This document shows, in pieces, positions 11,172 to 23,961 of a stretch of DNA of 64,000 nucleotides; within the stretch, counting starts at the first letter, position 1, and the number at the start of each line of letters is the position of its first letter. The position numbers and the translations under genes were made by a program. The notes beneath the pieces are model-generated. The model had not been told where the DNA came from and searched no databases. It saw only the letters and a program-made list of their open reading frames with translations. This DNA comes from Ectocarpus siliculosus (Eukaryota > Sar > Phaeophyceae > Ectocarpales > Ectocarpaceae): NCBI GenBank assembly GCA_000310025.1, contig FN649743.1, positions 3,271,903 to 3,335,902 of the forward strand, read 5' to 3'.

Positions 11172-13508
11172 GAATTCCCGTCCGCCGCCGTGACCGCCGA
11201 GGACCTAGCCCTTCCTCTCATCAAGCCCCGGCACTACTCCATCGCTACGGCGGTGGAGGTGCGCCCCACAACGGTTCAGCTCACGGTCGCCGTCCTCAAG
11301 GCAAAGGAGAGGGAGGTTCCTTGCTGTTATTGTAAAATCAATTTTCAGCTTGTTCATGGTCTGCGGACATTCGTTTTTAGGCAACATGTGTTTTCTGTAG
11401 CGACGTGGATCATACGTATGCGGTTGGTTCATTGCTATTATCCGTACGTGACGGGTGCGGTGACGGGTGCGACTACATCCGTCAACGGAAACAACACAAG
11501 TTATCGTGCTATTTTCAAGAGGTGTCGAATATATCATGACGAAACCGAGACGGTCGTACAGAGAATGCACACGACACACCATCCAAAGAAAATGTCGAGG
11601 GCACAAATAAAAGTATGATGCATTCAAACTATACAAATCACGGTTGCTAACGCATATTTTCTTTGATCAACCCTCGACTGTCGGCCAGCTCGGCTATGTG
11701 CACACATAGTTCAGGGGGGTACGACACCCGAGCTGTCACGCTACACCTGCTTGCCTTCATGATTGTAAGCGCGTGCCGTGGTGATACCTGACGAAGGGGA
11801 CCTCCATATCCCTGCTGCTTTGCATCATGGGACGTCCATGACCACATTTCGAGGTGTGCGACGAGAAACAAGTCACAATCAAGGAGGGCCTGTGCTCGCA
11901 GCACCTGAGCAGAACCATGCCCGGAGAGCTGGTGAGGTTGAGAATCCGGCCTTCCAGCTTCAGGGCTCCGGCGCACCTCGAGGCTTCTCCTGTCATCATG
12001 CTGTGAAGCGGCGCTCGAACAACAGCATCGGTATCCGTGATTGTGTGCTTCTTGAATTGGCACCGACACTTCTGACAAGTTCATCGACGAACATGTGCCA
12101 GCGCCAGCTGATAAAAACGAAAGTCTTCACCGACAGTGGGTGGAGTATTCGAAGAGTGGGAAACATCAATGGTCGCCAGTATGCCTCCCCTAAACTCTCT
12201 CAACCGGCCAAAATCGAAGAGGGAAAGCTCAAGAGAGGTGGACCCAAACCAACTATGGCACGATACGAATGACCAACCTGGCACTGCTGATTGTCTTTCT
12301 CGATCCACCGTCCACCCAACGTCCTGCGTTCTCGCTGGTTGCTTGGCGAAGGTGGGCTCCGGCAGCGGCATCAGTCCGCTCATGGGGTTCCTTGAGGCCC
12401 GGGCTAAGGCGTCACGGCAAGGAAAGGTCCTTGCGCCTTGCCTCTTCTACTTCGGATGCCGCGATTCCAGCGAGATCCTCTACGCTAACCGTCTGCAGAC
12501 GTGGCTCGAGGATGGGGAGTTGACCGAACTCCACGTGGCCAAGTCGCGGGAGGGCCCCAACGTGGCTCGCCCTGGCCTCTTTGAGATATGACCGTCCGTG
12601 TTGTTGGGGTGGTGCACACCCACGTGCAATTCTTCGTCGCCGTCGCTCGCGTTGCCTTCAGCGCGCCCGCAATTTCACGCTGTTTCATCATCCATGGAGC
12701 AGCATGTCAATGGTTTTCCTACCCTGGCGTGAGGCTCGTAAGCTAACGCACGGCATTCATTGTCTTACTATTGCATGTCCCCCGACCTCCCCCCCCTCCC
12801 TGTGCCCGTTGACAGATGAATGTACAGGACCTGATTTCCCGGCAGCAGGCCAGCGTGTGGGAACTCCTTCGCAACCCGACCTGCCACGTCTACGTGTGCG
12901 GAGATTCGGCGGGAGAAGCGGTCAAAGCCGAGGTAGGAATGAGCCCGTTGCAGAGCACCTGCACATGCAAGCGGCCTTTTCCTTGGCGTGAAAGAACCCT
13001 TGTCTGGAATGAGTGCTCGCATGGGCCACGAGCGTACGTGCAACGGGGCGGGGGCTGACCCCCAGATCGGCACGCATGCCATTTTGCCCCCTAGTACTAC
13101 GAGACCTTGACACCCTAGTTTTGCTGTCGCTCATTACCTCCTCGAGGCGGACGTGGTACCGTCCGCCAGAATGGGACACTGTTCTTGTTCCGCCTGCGTT
13201 TCCCTTGCTCGGACAAGTCTTGTCGTTCCTCAAGGGGTCATGTCCTGCGTGACCGCGTAACTGCATCGCCCCCGTCACTTCCGGCTCCGGTGAGCTTCCG
13301 GTACTCACCCGTCAGGATATTTTGTGGGTATGTCTCTTCGCGCGCTGTGTGTGTGTCGCAACTGATGCGTGCGGCACTAAGGCGCAGACCCATGGATGGG
13401 GAAGAGGTTTCAACGTTCTTCGCAGCAACGAAGAGCGATGGCCACGTGCAGGTGCGGAAAAATGTACCGGGCAGCAAAGTTTCCGCATCCAGTACGTCGG
13501 ACGTCTGA
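11172..13508 (+). CDS. FAD/NADPH domain of a P450-reductase-like diflavin oxidoreductase (5'-incomplete)
   Basis: Such domains pass electrons from NADPH through FAD to FMN and on to a haem or other acceptor. Visible exons are 11172-11315, 11866-12000, 12352-12561, 12816-12932 and a last one ending at the stop 13506-13508. Family motifs appear in order: the FAD site LIKPRHYSIATA, the second FAD motif KEGLCSQHLSRTMPGE, PVIM leading to VGSGSGISPLMGF (NADPH pyrophosphate loop), CLFYFGCRD, ELHVAKSREG, NVQDLI, and HVYVCGDSAGEAVKAE. The C-terminal helix region LMRAALRRRPMDGEEVSTFF follows. The flavodoxin/FMN half and any fused P450 are not visible within 1.5 kb upstream. Two junctions are abnormal. 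The exon ending at 12000 is followed by CTGTGA rather than GT. The acceptor of the last exon also cannot be placed in phase at an AG. The domain call is secure; whether the gene is intact is doubtful. Sulfite reductase flavoprotein or a P450-fusion reductase are alternatives. Confidence 0.8.
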
Positions 13509-16426
13509 TTCGTGCAGCATCGACAGGGTTGTTTTTCCTTCAACCTCGGTGTATTTCGGGGTTTGACTGTTGGCTGACGCCCTATCTTCATGTCTTGCTG
13601 CTTATTTGGCATCGCGATTGCCGTAGCTAGCTACCGTGGGTGGAGGGTCTATTAAAACCTGCTCCTAAACCGCTTGTTGACCCCCACTCCTTTGTTTCCT
13701 TTTCTCGGGCTCGCTTAGTCTGACACGTGGGGCGTGGGCAAGCAGGACTTGGCTGCCCAGGACGACGACAGCTTCACCAAGGGAGGGTCAGGAACGACGG
13801 AAGACGCTGGGCAGTCACCTCGACTGCTTCTCTCGCCCCCGCCGCACAGCCGCCTGTGCTTCTGCCCTCGGCTCCAACACAACGCTCTAGGCGGGGCATG
13901 CGGTTCTTCCATATGTGTATCGAAAACCAACAACTATTGTGTACAGCCGCGACATCGGCAATGATATGGATTGATGACATGTAGACAAACCCTCCATCTT
14001 TAACCCTTCGGTCATTTGGATGCGAGAAGATGTGGGAAGATGCGGTAAGATATGAGAAGAGGCCATGCAGCTAGATATGTACGGTACGAAGCCTGTCGTT
14101 CCTACTTTGCGAGTAAATGAATGGCGTTATTGAATGGTGGGTCTCAGCTTTATATCGAAAGCATATCATACGAAGCTCGCCGACGTCTACACACGTTGGT
14201 CCGCAGCATAGTGGCGGAGGGACTGACGGGAAGCATACACAAGGAAGCTACCCTTGCGCGCAAAGTTCGAAAGTATATTTTGGATGATCATGAGATGACC
14301 ATGGGACGCCCGTTTGCCTTCGCCATGGGGTCATCATCAGACGTCGTTTAGATGACCATGCGTTTACCTTGGCTTTTCGGCGAAGTCTTGGACGGCCCAT
14401 GGCATGTCATTGACATTGCGCAGCCCTTTAGCAAACGGATTGACAATCATAGGGTGGTCATCGACATCGCTCTGCCCAGGGGTGGCTATGGGTCGTAGCA
14501 AGATAAACACGGCCCCTCGTCGACCCGCGGGTGGGACATGTGTCGTAGGAACCCACGGGTGGCCCATGGGCAGCCCATGCACCATAGCTTCGAACACGTC
14601 GTTCCGTGGGCGGTAAACAGGCGGCCTTTGGGCCGTCGCATGTCACCATTAGTGGGACTACCTAGACTGCGATCGAGCGGGTTCGTCCGTTTACAATCAA
14701 GGCAAAACTGTCGCTGATTCGTAGGACGAATAATGTGCATGCGACCTCAAAGCCGGTATTTCTGCTCACTCTCACGAGGTTGCTTGGCCCCACGAGTTCT
14801 TCACTCCACTTGAGATGTCTGTCGTTTTCGGCCTTGTTTTCGTTTCTCTGGGGTGAATATTGCTTGTGCCGTTCCCGAACGCGGGTGAAAGAAAATCCAT
14901 CGCCAATCAACTCGATCGAAAAGAAGGAAGAGATATGTACTCGTAGTCTGCCCACGGAAGACAATTTTCTTGTCAAACGCTCAACAACGTTACAAAGTAG
15001 GACCATCTGTTGCACGCAGCACCGGATTGTTGTCCATTCACTTCTTCCCCGAACACCTCCCGAACGGAATTGTTTTCGGGTCCACGTCACACCAACCTCT
15101 CGCACACAAAGAAGAGCACTTCAGCCACGCTGACACTCACGTGTCCCGTTGCGTGCTGCCACAGATAGTCTAGCGTCCTCGCCTAGGATGTTGATACTTG
15201 TGGCTACTTCTCCCGTGCAAATTCGCTCCCGTTCTATTCGGGATACTTGTCTTTGCGCTTGGTGCCGCTACCACCGGTACCAAAACGAGGTTTGGACGGA
15301 GGCAGATGCTGAAAGCAAGAAGATTCTAGAAGATTTCTCCGCCAACTATCCATTCCATCCCATGTATAAATGCCTTCGCTCGCTGAGTCTACCCACAACT
15401 CCAAATGGGGGTTGACACACAGAGAAGGCGGAACAAAAAATACTACAAAAAAATGTAACCAGATCGATCGGCACTCAACCCTTGACCCATGCCGTGGCAC
15501 GCAATGCTAGAGCACGAACCCTATTTAGCTAGAGGCCGTCGCCCCGGCCGCCGCAGTACCGGCGGCGGGCTCTGTATCTGCAGTCCCCTTCGACTTGCGC
15601 CGGCGCTTGTCCAGCCCGTCTCTGCAATCCGTTTGAAGCAACAAGCGTCAGGTCTCGATTCGTTTAACTGTATTTCGGTCCGCCGATATCCTTGCGCAGA
15701 TTTTGTCCGTGTTTCACCCTGTGGTCTCCGAATGAACCCTGTCCAAACTACATGTTGTTGCTGTTGCTGGCACTGTGCGCGTGCCATCGGAGGTATGTCT
15801 GTGAACGTATATAGCCGATTGCCAGTTTGTGCATGGAAATGTGAGGAAATGATACATGCAGTGTGATCGTGTACCCGTGTCAAATAGGTACCGACGCCGT
15901 GGCTTGCTAGTAAACAAAAAGAATGAACTGGCGTGGCAATGGTTGACCCCGACATCGGAGTTGCGAAATTCGCCATGTTGCACAGAAGCACTCAGCGAAA
16001 CTTGCATCAAATACCTCGTGCCTCGAGAAATATCTACTGGGAGATTTTTAACCCAGCTCTTCCGGATTGGGAACAAGGGGTTCTCGAGCTGAACTTGGAA
16101 AGTGTGTAGCTGGACAGTTTTTCAAGGTCCTTTGCTTGACCTGGTTCCGCCTTGCTGAAACAACTATGTTTTCGGTACCGGTAGCGGTTACTTATATCCA
16201 ATGGCGCGCTTCTACTACCACAACAGAGATCGTGTGGAGATCTGGCTGAAACATGAATGAGCCACGGTGAAACAACTGCAGTACTCGTTGCTTGAACGAC
16301 GCTTTAAAGTGTATGGATTTGATGAAAAACAACAACATACCAATATTATCATCACCACACAAATTTTCAACAATGCTGGTTGTAACATCAACAGCACAAG
16401 TCACAATATTGCTGCGGGTTCGGTTC
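13509..16426. other. No assigned gene
   Basis: No exon chain could be built. Around 14280-14600 the motifs CCATGGG and GGCCCATGG recur several times in a loose repeat. This may be the 3' flank between the converging reductase (+) and coiled-coil gene (-). Confidence 0.4.
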
Positions 16427-19400
16427 TCACAGTAGAGCGTCGATGCCGTGGAAGTTGTTGGTTGCCCTCATCTTTTCCATGGCCTCCTTGATCTTGTGCT
16501 TTTTCCTGATCGCCTTGTTGGCTACCGCGATGCGCTGTGATAGTGTGTCCGGTCGACGTGTATGCATGTATTCTTGTGGGCTTCGACGAAATACCAATAG
16601 GCTATCGAAAGAGAGAGCGAACGAAGACATGAAGGACCGAGCCCTTGGAGAGCAAGACCTGCAAAATGCAGGCAATGTGGTTACTGTTCGAGGTTTCATT
16701 TTTTCGGCCAAGAGCGCACCGAGTCAGATAGGCTTTCCTCATTGACCGATATCGATCGGTGCTCAAGCATGACGTGAACAGCCCCAGAACGCTTGACCAG
16801 GAGCGCAAAGGAAGGCTGACCAGAGAAAACATCAGCCGAGTCATGAGGCTTACGAGCGAGGACACCGAATGACTGGATCGACACGTCACACGATGCAAGC
16901 GGAATACACGCCAACATGTGCGGCTTTGATTCCCTCGTACATACAGTCGCTGCAGGGCTGACAACCGTTATGCCGGGATGTGCGTTACGACCAACCCACA
17001 AAACACGTAAACCACGCTGACTGTGTGGCCTCCACGTTAACCCCCCCTCCCCTAAAACCCGACGTCAGCGCTAGTAGTTCCACGTTCTTATCCCTAGGTG
17101 AAAGGCTGACAAAGCCTCTCCTCTCACCTGCTCCACGAGGAACTCCCGCTCGGCCTTTATTTTTTCTGTCCGCTCTGTCTCCTGCTCTATCCTCAATAGC
17201 GTCTGGAGGCGTACGAACTCGTCTACCCTACGCAACCTGAGTGGGTGGGACGGTTCCAGACAGATTGGGCAGGAAATCAATAGAGCGCGTGTGTGGGAGA
17301 GATACAGACGGACAGGCAGGGGTAGGGCGAGAAAGCGTTCTCTGGGAAAACCATGCTGAAGCTAAATCGTACACGAACTTCTCAAAGTCAAATCAGCCAC
17401 ACGTTGACGCGTTTCCGCATCCACGGTGAGTGCGACAGCGAAAGGGAAAGGTCGAGGGTTCGGTATCCCGCGAAGGGTTGTGTACCTGGCGGTTAATGTT
17501 TGATTTCGTACCAGGAGGGAGCCCACACAGAATACGGGAAATGTCTCACGGCGTAGGCTTTTCGTGAACCGAATACCTCGAATCCGCTCTGTCACCCACA
17601 ACTGCAGTTTCACGCCAAATCGATAGCATCTGGGACACAAAGGCGGGCCCTTTCGATTTTCCTATCAGGCGAGCATACATGCCACACGTCACCCGACCAG
17701 AGCGTGTCCACAATAGAGATGGTGATGGAATAATACTTCATGCGAGCTGCGTGCGCTGCTTGCAAGACAGTCGTGGAGTCCTCGTGGGAAGAGTGACAAT
17801 ACTGTGGGACAGTGATCACACGCGCCTTTCGATGTTTTGTCGCTTGTCCTCCATCACCAGGTCGTGGTACAGCTTCTTCATCGCTAGGTCCTTGCATCTC
17901 TCGTTCCGGATCTGCACGCCAGTGAGGTGCCGTAAATAACGCACACTTGTAATTCAGACCTGGCAGCTTTTTCGCTTCTGTATCCGCTCGTCTCGAAGAA
18001 GACTAACACGTTGCCTGCAGCATAGGTCTCGGTTCAAAAGCTAGTGCTTCAGACACCGCCGTTGTGACGCGTGTCAGCGTCCACCGGAACGAAAGTGTTA
18101 GGACAGTCATGGGGGACGTTAGGTGGCCGTGGTATGCATTCCCGATTACCTCACCTTCCACTGCTCTATGTGGTGTTCAATATAAAATTTCAAAGAACGA
18201 TATTTGGAGACAACACAGTTCCAAGTCTGTGTATTCGGGGCGTGAAGCTGTGACCTCGGGCATGGCGACATTTTTTGAATAGCAGCTCTCTGTAGCCCCC
18301 CAAGTACTTTCGGGCAGGGTCTTCCCTTCGACAATGTCTTGCTTTCCATTCTAGTATGAGAGATCTTGTGCAGGCTCGAAACCAAGCTGATCCGCACACT
18401 ATGTAAGGAGAGACTCACGCCTTCCCCGGTTCTTGATTATTTCACAGAGCAACCCTGCTTGCCTCCAACATACGGTCACTTGACGTACGCACGACCGTAG
18501 TCTCCATTTTTTTGCACGGATCCTGCCAGCTTCTACACGTTCGTCATAGCCTCAGACTTCGAGCCATGTTTAATCAGGTCCACGGTGGGTGGCAGAAAAT
18601 GTCCGAAATTCTCTACCGAAACACTTTCGAAAAACACACTACTTGCATGGAATAACGAAGAGTGCCAAAGCCGCAACGCCGCGTTTGGCGCGTGATTCCA
18701 CCAAGGCAAGGGAAGTAACTGCCGTAGGAAATGTGAACGGTGCCTAGGTGGCGCAGTGCGCATGTGGCGGGCGTTGATGATGCTGTTGCATTGCTTGCTG
18801 CTGCTGTTGTTGTAGTTGTTGTTCCAGTATGCTCAACTTCGCCGGCTTCGCGCCAATGTTTGAGCAGAAAGTCTGAATGGTAATGTCTCCACATCGGCCA
18901 CATGGGTGATGAGAGACACAAGCTCTGAGGTCCGTCACAAACGCATTCAATCGTTACCAATTTTCATACCGTCTTATGCATCATCGATCAACCTCCGCTG
19001 CATACCTGGCCGTAGAATTTGTCTTTCTGGCGGCGGCGCGCTAGGATGTCCTTCCGGTGGTCGGCGCGATCTTGGTAGCTCGCTTCCAACCTCTGCCGTA
19101 GGAAGCACGCAAGATGCGCAAGAGAGGGGGCATCGGACAGCCAGGCAGACAGAATCGGCAGACAGATAAGGATGTGGAGCCAAAGCGATGCACATGCCCC
19201 AGCCACAAAGAGCACCCGAATACGAACGAGAAAAAGGTTTTTTAGCAATAAAAATTCATCACTGGCGCGATATATCTCCATCTCTCTCTGTCTCTCTTTA
19301 TGAGTTTCTCTCTCTGATTTCTAATATGTGTCTCCTTCATGCCTGGACCAAAGGGGAGAACCAGGGGTACGTACAAAGCGTGCAGTGTTAACCAAGGGGA

Positions 19401-22400
19401 GGTTAGGGAATGCCGAGCAGATCAGCCAGATCAGGCTGACGTCGCACAACAACGATCAATCCGCACCAAACGAATGCAACACCACAAGCCCACAACGAGG
19501 CCTTAACGATCAATGTATGCCTTCGATGCTGATCCTCCCGTGCGTCAAACGTTCCTACCCTGCCCTCGTCGTCCACAAACTCCCACACCTTGGCCCGGAT
19601 GTTGTCTTGCTTCGCCTGGTCTTCAGCCCTCTTCTTCGCCTGGGCTTCGTCCCCCTCCGTCCTCTCCGCCTTGCGGCGAGCCACCTGCACGAAGGGAGGA
19701 GAGCACACTGCTCGTTGGCAGCCTGACAGTTGTTGCTTGTCGCCGAGAGGCAGTCTCGAGTGGCGGGCCGGGCGCTCTGCTGTGCCGAAAACAACGTTTG
19801 CTCGGGTTAGTCTACCGAATTGGGGAACACTGCATTAGATATGGAGGGGAACAGACTTACGCCGCAAACCCGAATAGAAGACTTTCTTTTCTGGCTAGGT
19901 CGCATTTTTTCCCTGAGTTCTCCGTACGTGCCCAATCGTACCTCGGCAACCTTAAGGTCGTAGGCGATCTTCTTATCCTGCTGAATCTTCCTGTTCTTCT
20001 CCATGACTTCCTGCGGTTCAGTGCACCGTATTGTATGGTTAAAGTGAGCAACCTGGTAGGCCGTTCTTGTTGTTCTGGTTGTCAATATGCCGCGAACAGT
20101 GTTGGGCAAGAGCTCAGCCAAAGTGCCAGTAACCTTCACAATACAGAAGGATACCTCGTATGGTGCACAGCATGCGCTGCGTTGAGGAGAGAAAGACGCA
20201 CCCAGAAAGAGAGACAGACAGAGAGACACACAGACAGACAGACAGAAACCTGAATGCGTTGCTCGGCAGACGCCCTCTGAGCCGCCACCTCGGCCGCCTT
20301 TGCCGCCTTTTTCTCGTCTAGCTGGGCTTGCACCCGTGCCTGACCCGACATCATCGTGGTCGTAACATCAGCAAACACGAGGTACGTCCAAACAGCGGCC
20401 ACTCGCCAGAAAGGATAACACAATCGAGGCAACATCGTTCGGTCAGTGATGACATGGACTGGAACCATGGCTGTGGCTAAGACGACATAGAGAGAGGGAC
20501 AGAGAGAGACAGAGAAAGACGGAGACCGAGATATTGGCAGAGAGTATGGTACAACGTTTCGACGAGGCACTGCAGACAGCGACACGCACAGGGTCCAAAT
20601 ATCTGGCTTCAAGCCGTACAGTAATTAAGTAGCTGACCCAGTTTGGCACCTAGTCTTCAAGCGATTTGATAAAGAACTGGCTGGGCCCCTACCACTGTCG
20701 ACGACAAGGTTTGCAGGCATGACCCGCGTCGCACCAATCTATGACACATATTCCTCCTGCTCGTCATTACCTCTCTCTGACAATTCGAACTTCTATTTAC
20801 AACAGAGGGGGGAACTCAGACGACCAACCGACGGACCTCCCGCTCGGCCATGATCCTATTCTTCTCCTCGGCCTTCTCCTCCTGGGCCCGGATCAGCGCG
20901 GCCGTCGCCTGATCCTGTTGTTCCTTCAAGGCGCGCCTGGCTCGACGGAAAAAAACAAAGGGCACATTCTGTGGGCACTAGGATGCCAGAGCAGAGAGCT
21001 GGAGGATTGACTCCATGCACGGGTCTTACTACCAGTTCGAGCGGTTTCTCCTAGCTTGAACAATTGAGGCGGTGGGCTGGCCACATCATTGGGCAAGGCG
21101 AAACAACTTCAACGGAATGGAAAACGAGGGACTTCGGCGCAAAGTGAGCTAGGCAGCAAATGGGAAAAGTTGTACCGGCCTGCAGCCAGCACAAGCTGAC
21201 CAAGCCGACACTTTGACCAGCGAATGAAACCTGGTGAGGGGATGAGACATGTTAGCGAACGACGTTCGATAAACAAAAACGCGAAAATGTTTGCACTTCT
21301 TCAATGTTTGATGGACGTGGAGGCAAGACACTTCACCGTGCGTTTGCTGAACAGAAAAACTCCCTACCCTTTTTACGGTGCATCTTACCGCTCCTCCTCA
21401 CGCTTGGCGGCCTCGGCGATCCGTTGCTCCTCCAGCTCCTTTTCGATCTTCAGTTGTCGGGCTTCCGCCTCTGCCGCACGTTTGATCATCTCCTTCCTGA
21501 TGGCCCAACCCCCGTGTGAAGTTCGGTTGTGGGGACAACGTTGGAAGTGTTCACCTAGAACCATAAACTCCAATGTTACCACTCTGTCCATCTTTTGCCC
21601 CAAGACAACCGCCATCATCATCATCATCATCATCAGTAGAAGCATTGCTGGAACGATCGACACTGCTGCCGTCGTATACGAGAGCGTCCAACATTGCGCA
21701 CTAAAACAAGCACTTTCGTCGTTGTGGGCGGTTGATTGTCTCAAAATTAAGAGCACCAACCGCAGTGTAGAAGAAATGGGTGCTAACTGAAAGTACACAT
21801 TTATCACTCTCCCACGCGCCTTTGTTCGTCTTCCATTTTCTCCCTCTCGTGCTTCTCCATCTCCTTCTTGGCCCTCTTTTCCGCCGCCGCCGCCCGCTGC
21901 TGCGCCACCCTCTGGTCGTGCTCCGCCCTCCGCTTTGCGTCCGCCTGATGCGGGCCAACACCAACCCAGACGCAGGTCAATCACTTTAAATCCAAGGGGG
22001 TGATTCAGCCGCAATCTTCTGGGGGGGGTTGTGGGTCATGAAATGTTGATTATCAACAAATTTTGGGTGATTTCATCCATATTCGTACCACAACACACTC
22101 CTTGTCGAACGAGTCACTCACGAAGATACCGCAAAACCGCCACGTCTTCGCTCTAACCCACCGCTTTCTAGGGCAATCCCAGAGAAGGATTCTTGCCTCT
22201 CACCACGTGCACCTCAGCGGGAACGCCATGAACACCAACAATTACATCGAAATCAATAGCTGTTTGTGCAACACCAGCGCACGCCAACCCCTACAATGTA
22301 CAGAACTCGCCGTGAACAGCATCATGGATCGCAGGGCCGTAGCTATCACGCGTTCGTTCGCAGAGTCATACCTCTTCCACTCTGAGTATCTTCTTGTGCA

Positions 22401-23961
22401 GGTCGGCCATTCTCTGCTCGTTCTCCACGACCCTCTGCATTTCTTTCTCCTGGCGCTCGGCGATCACTAGCCCCCTCTTTCGCTCCTGTAGCGGCGGCGG
22501 TGGTGGTGGTGGTGGAAAGGGTTGTAGGTGACGTTTGAACAGAGAAACGTGCTCGGAATCAAATTACGACTACCAAGGAGTTATTCAATAGGGTCAACCA
22601 TACTGGTTTCTCACGGCGGAAATAAACGGGTTCTCAACATGATATATATCGGAGTAAACGCGCTTTATGTCTCATCGACACTCACGATTTCGAGGATGCC
22701 GGCTTTGATTCTCCTCGCTTCCAACTCCACATCTGTTGCGCTTGCAGCCGTGGCCCCAGCCAATAGACCACTCCCACTCTGACGGCAGGTCGCGCGGAAA
22801 CGGGGTAGAAAGGCATGGTTTGAGTAAGCCCAAAGTAGTTTGTGCCCAGTGTGAGCGCCGGTACAGTGCCTTCCACCTGTCGCGCTTGACGGCTGGCCGA
22901 GGACGAAAAAGACATGATGAGTCGATTCACGTGCCAGCCTGAGGCTACCTGGTCCGACAATGAATGAATAAATGCACTTGTACCCTAGAGAACTGGTTGC
23001 CGACATCTACCCCGAAGACGTCTTTCATTCGATGCCGTCGGGACGGGCGCGGGTTTGTGGAGGCACTACGTAGCAAGGTCAGAACGGCCGTATACTCTAG
23101 AGGAGACCTTATTTCTGACCGCTGAATATATTCCCTGTTATTTCATTCATGTTTGGCGACATCCATCGGTTTGAAATGCAGGTAGATCTGTTGCATTCAT
23201 GCTTGGCGACATCACTCGGTTTTGAAATTGAGGGAGATCGATCCAGTATGAAAGAGAAATGTGTGCACAAAGCAGCAAAGGGAGGACACACAAATTAAGG
23301 CATGGAAGAAATGACAGACGTCGTAGGACAGACGTTTTGAAAGCGGTCGGAAAAAGAAATCGCAAAGTCCGTAGCACCTTGCCGAGGGCGGGCAGACCAG
23401 ATTGTTCCTTCGACGATAGAAAGTTGATGATGGACTGTCGCTCCTTCTTCACCATGGCGATTTTTTCTGAGGTGAAACAAAGAGAAACACAAATCAAATT
23501 CCGCAAAGTCTGAACACCTCCGTCAGGAAGTAGGCAAAGAGTTGACTAAGCAGACATCTAATTCTTCTCTGAGTGTCTTATTTGGTTCGATGCCGAGATG
23601 TACTTCAGGTTTATTCCCTGTTTCAGCATCCGTTTTGTTTGCCAGCTCGTGCAAACGATGGCGGGTGTTCGCTCCCCGCTGTGGGCGAGAACACGCCGAC
23701 AGAGGCATTGCCCGCGAAACCAACCAAAAGCCGAAGCAACCTAACAAAGAGCATCTACAAAAACAAACCAACAACAACAATAATGGCAGCAGCAGAAGGC
23801 GAAGGCGAAACCACCAACGACAACACCACCAGCAGCAGCAGCATCGACGACAACGGCGACTGACAACCCACGCAAGACCTTTTCGACGAGCCTCGAAGAA
23901 GTTGTGTCGGATTTCCGTCAGCTCTGGCAGCTCCCCTTTCACGGCGAAGGTCTTGGAGCTC
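16427..23961 (-). CDS. Coiled-coil protein, probably flagellar/axonemal (5'-incomplete)
   Basis: Exons read on the - strand are 23879-23961, 23378-23466, 22686 to about 22732, 22372-22485, 21820-21944, 21389-21496, 20837-20936, 20250-20339, 19942-20010, 19589-19684, 19006-19092, 17826-17911, 17128-17227 and 16427-16534 (stop). Nearly all junctions agree in phase. The product, at least 430 residues, is an almost unbroken Glu/Lys/Arg/Ala-rich helix, for example KRRAEHDQRVAQQRAAAAEK and IRAQEEKAEEKNRIMAERE. It starts near GELPELTEIRHNFFEARRK and ends KIKEAMEKMRATNNFHGID. This composition resembles the trichohyalin/plectin-homology coiled coils of cilia and flagella, and the ending resembles axonemal proteins. 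The specific orthologue is not identified. Two junctions (AAAG before GCGCGTG, ending 21820 and 17826) fit the next exon only with GC donors, or with a non-first AG acceptor. The N-terminal exon(s) upstream of 23961 were not found. Myosin-like or other filament proteins remain possible. Confidence 0.7.
20205..20249 (+). repeat. (GACA)n/(GA)n-rich microsatellite
   Basis: GACA/GAGA units lie in an intron of the coiled-coil gene, directly beside the donor of the exon at 20250. A second similar tract is at 20465-20525. Confidence 0.7.
21614..21637 (+). repeat. (CAT)n microsatellite
   Basis: Seven to eight CAT units in an intron of the coiled-coil gene. Confidence 0.8.
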
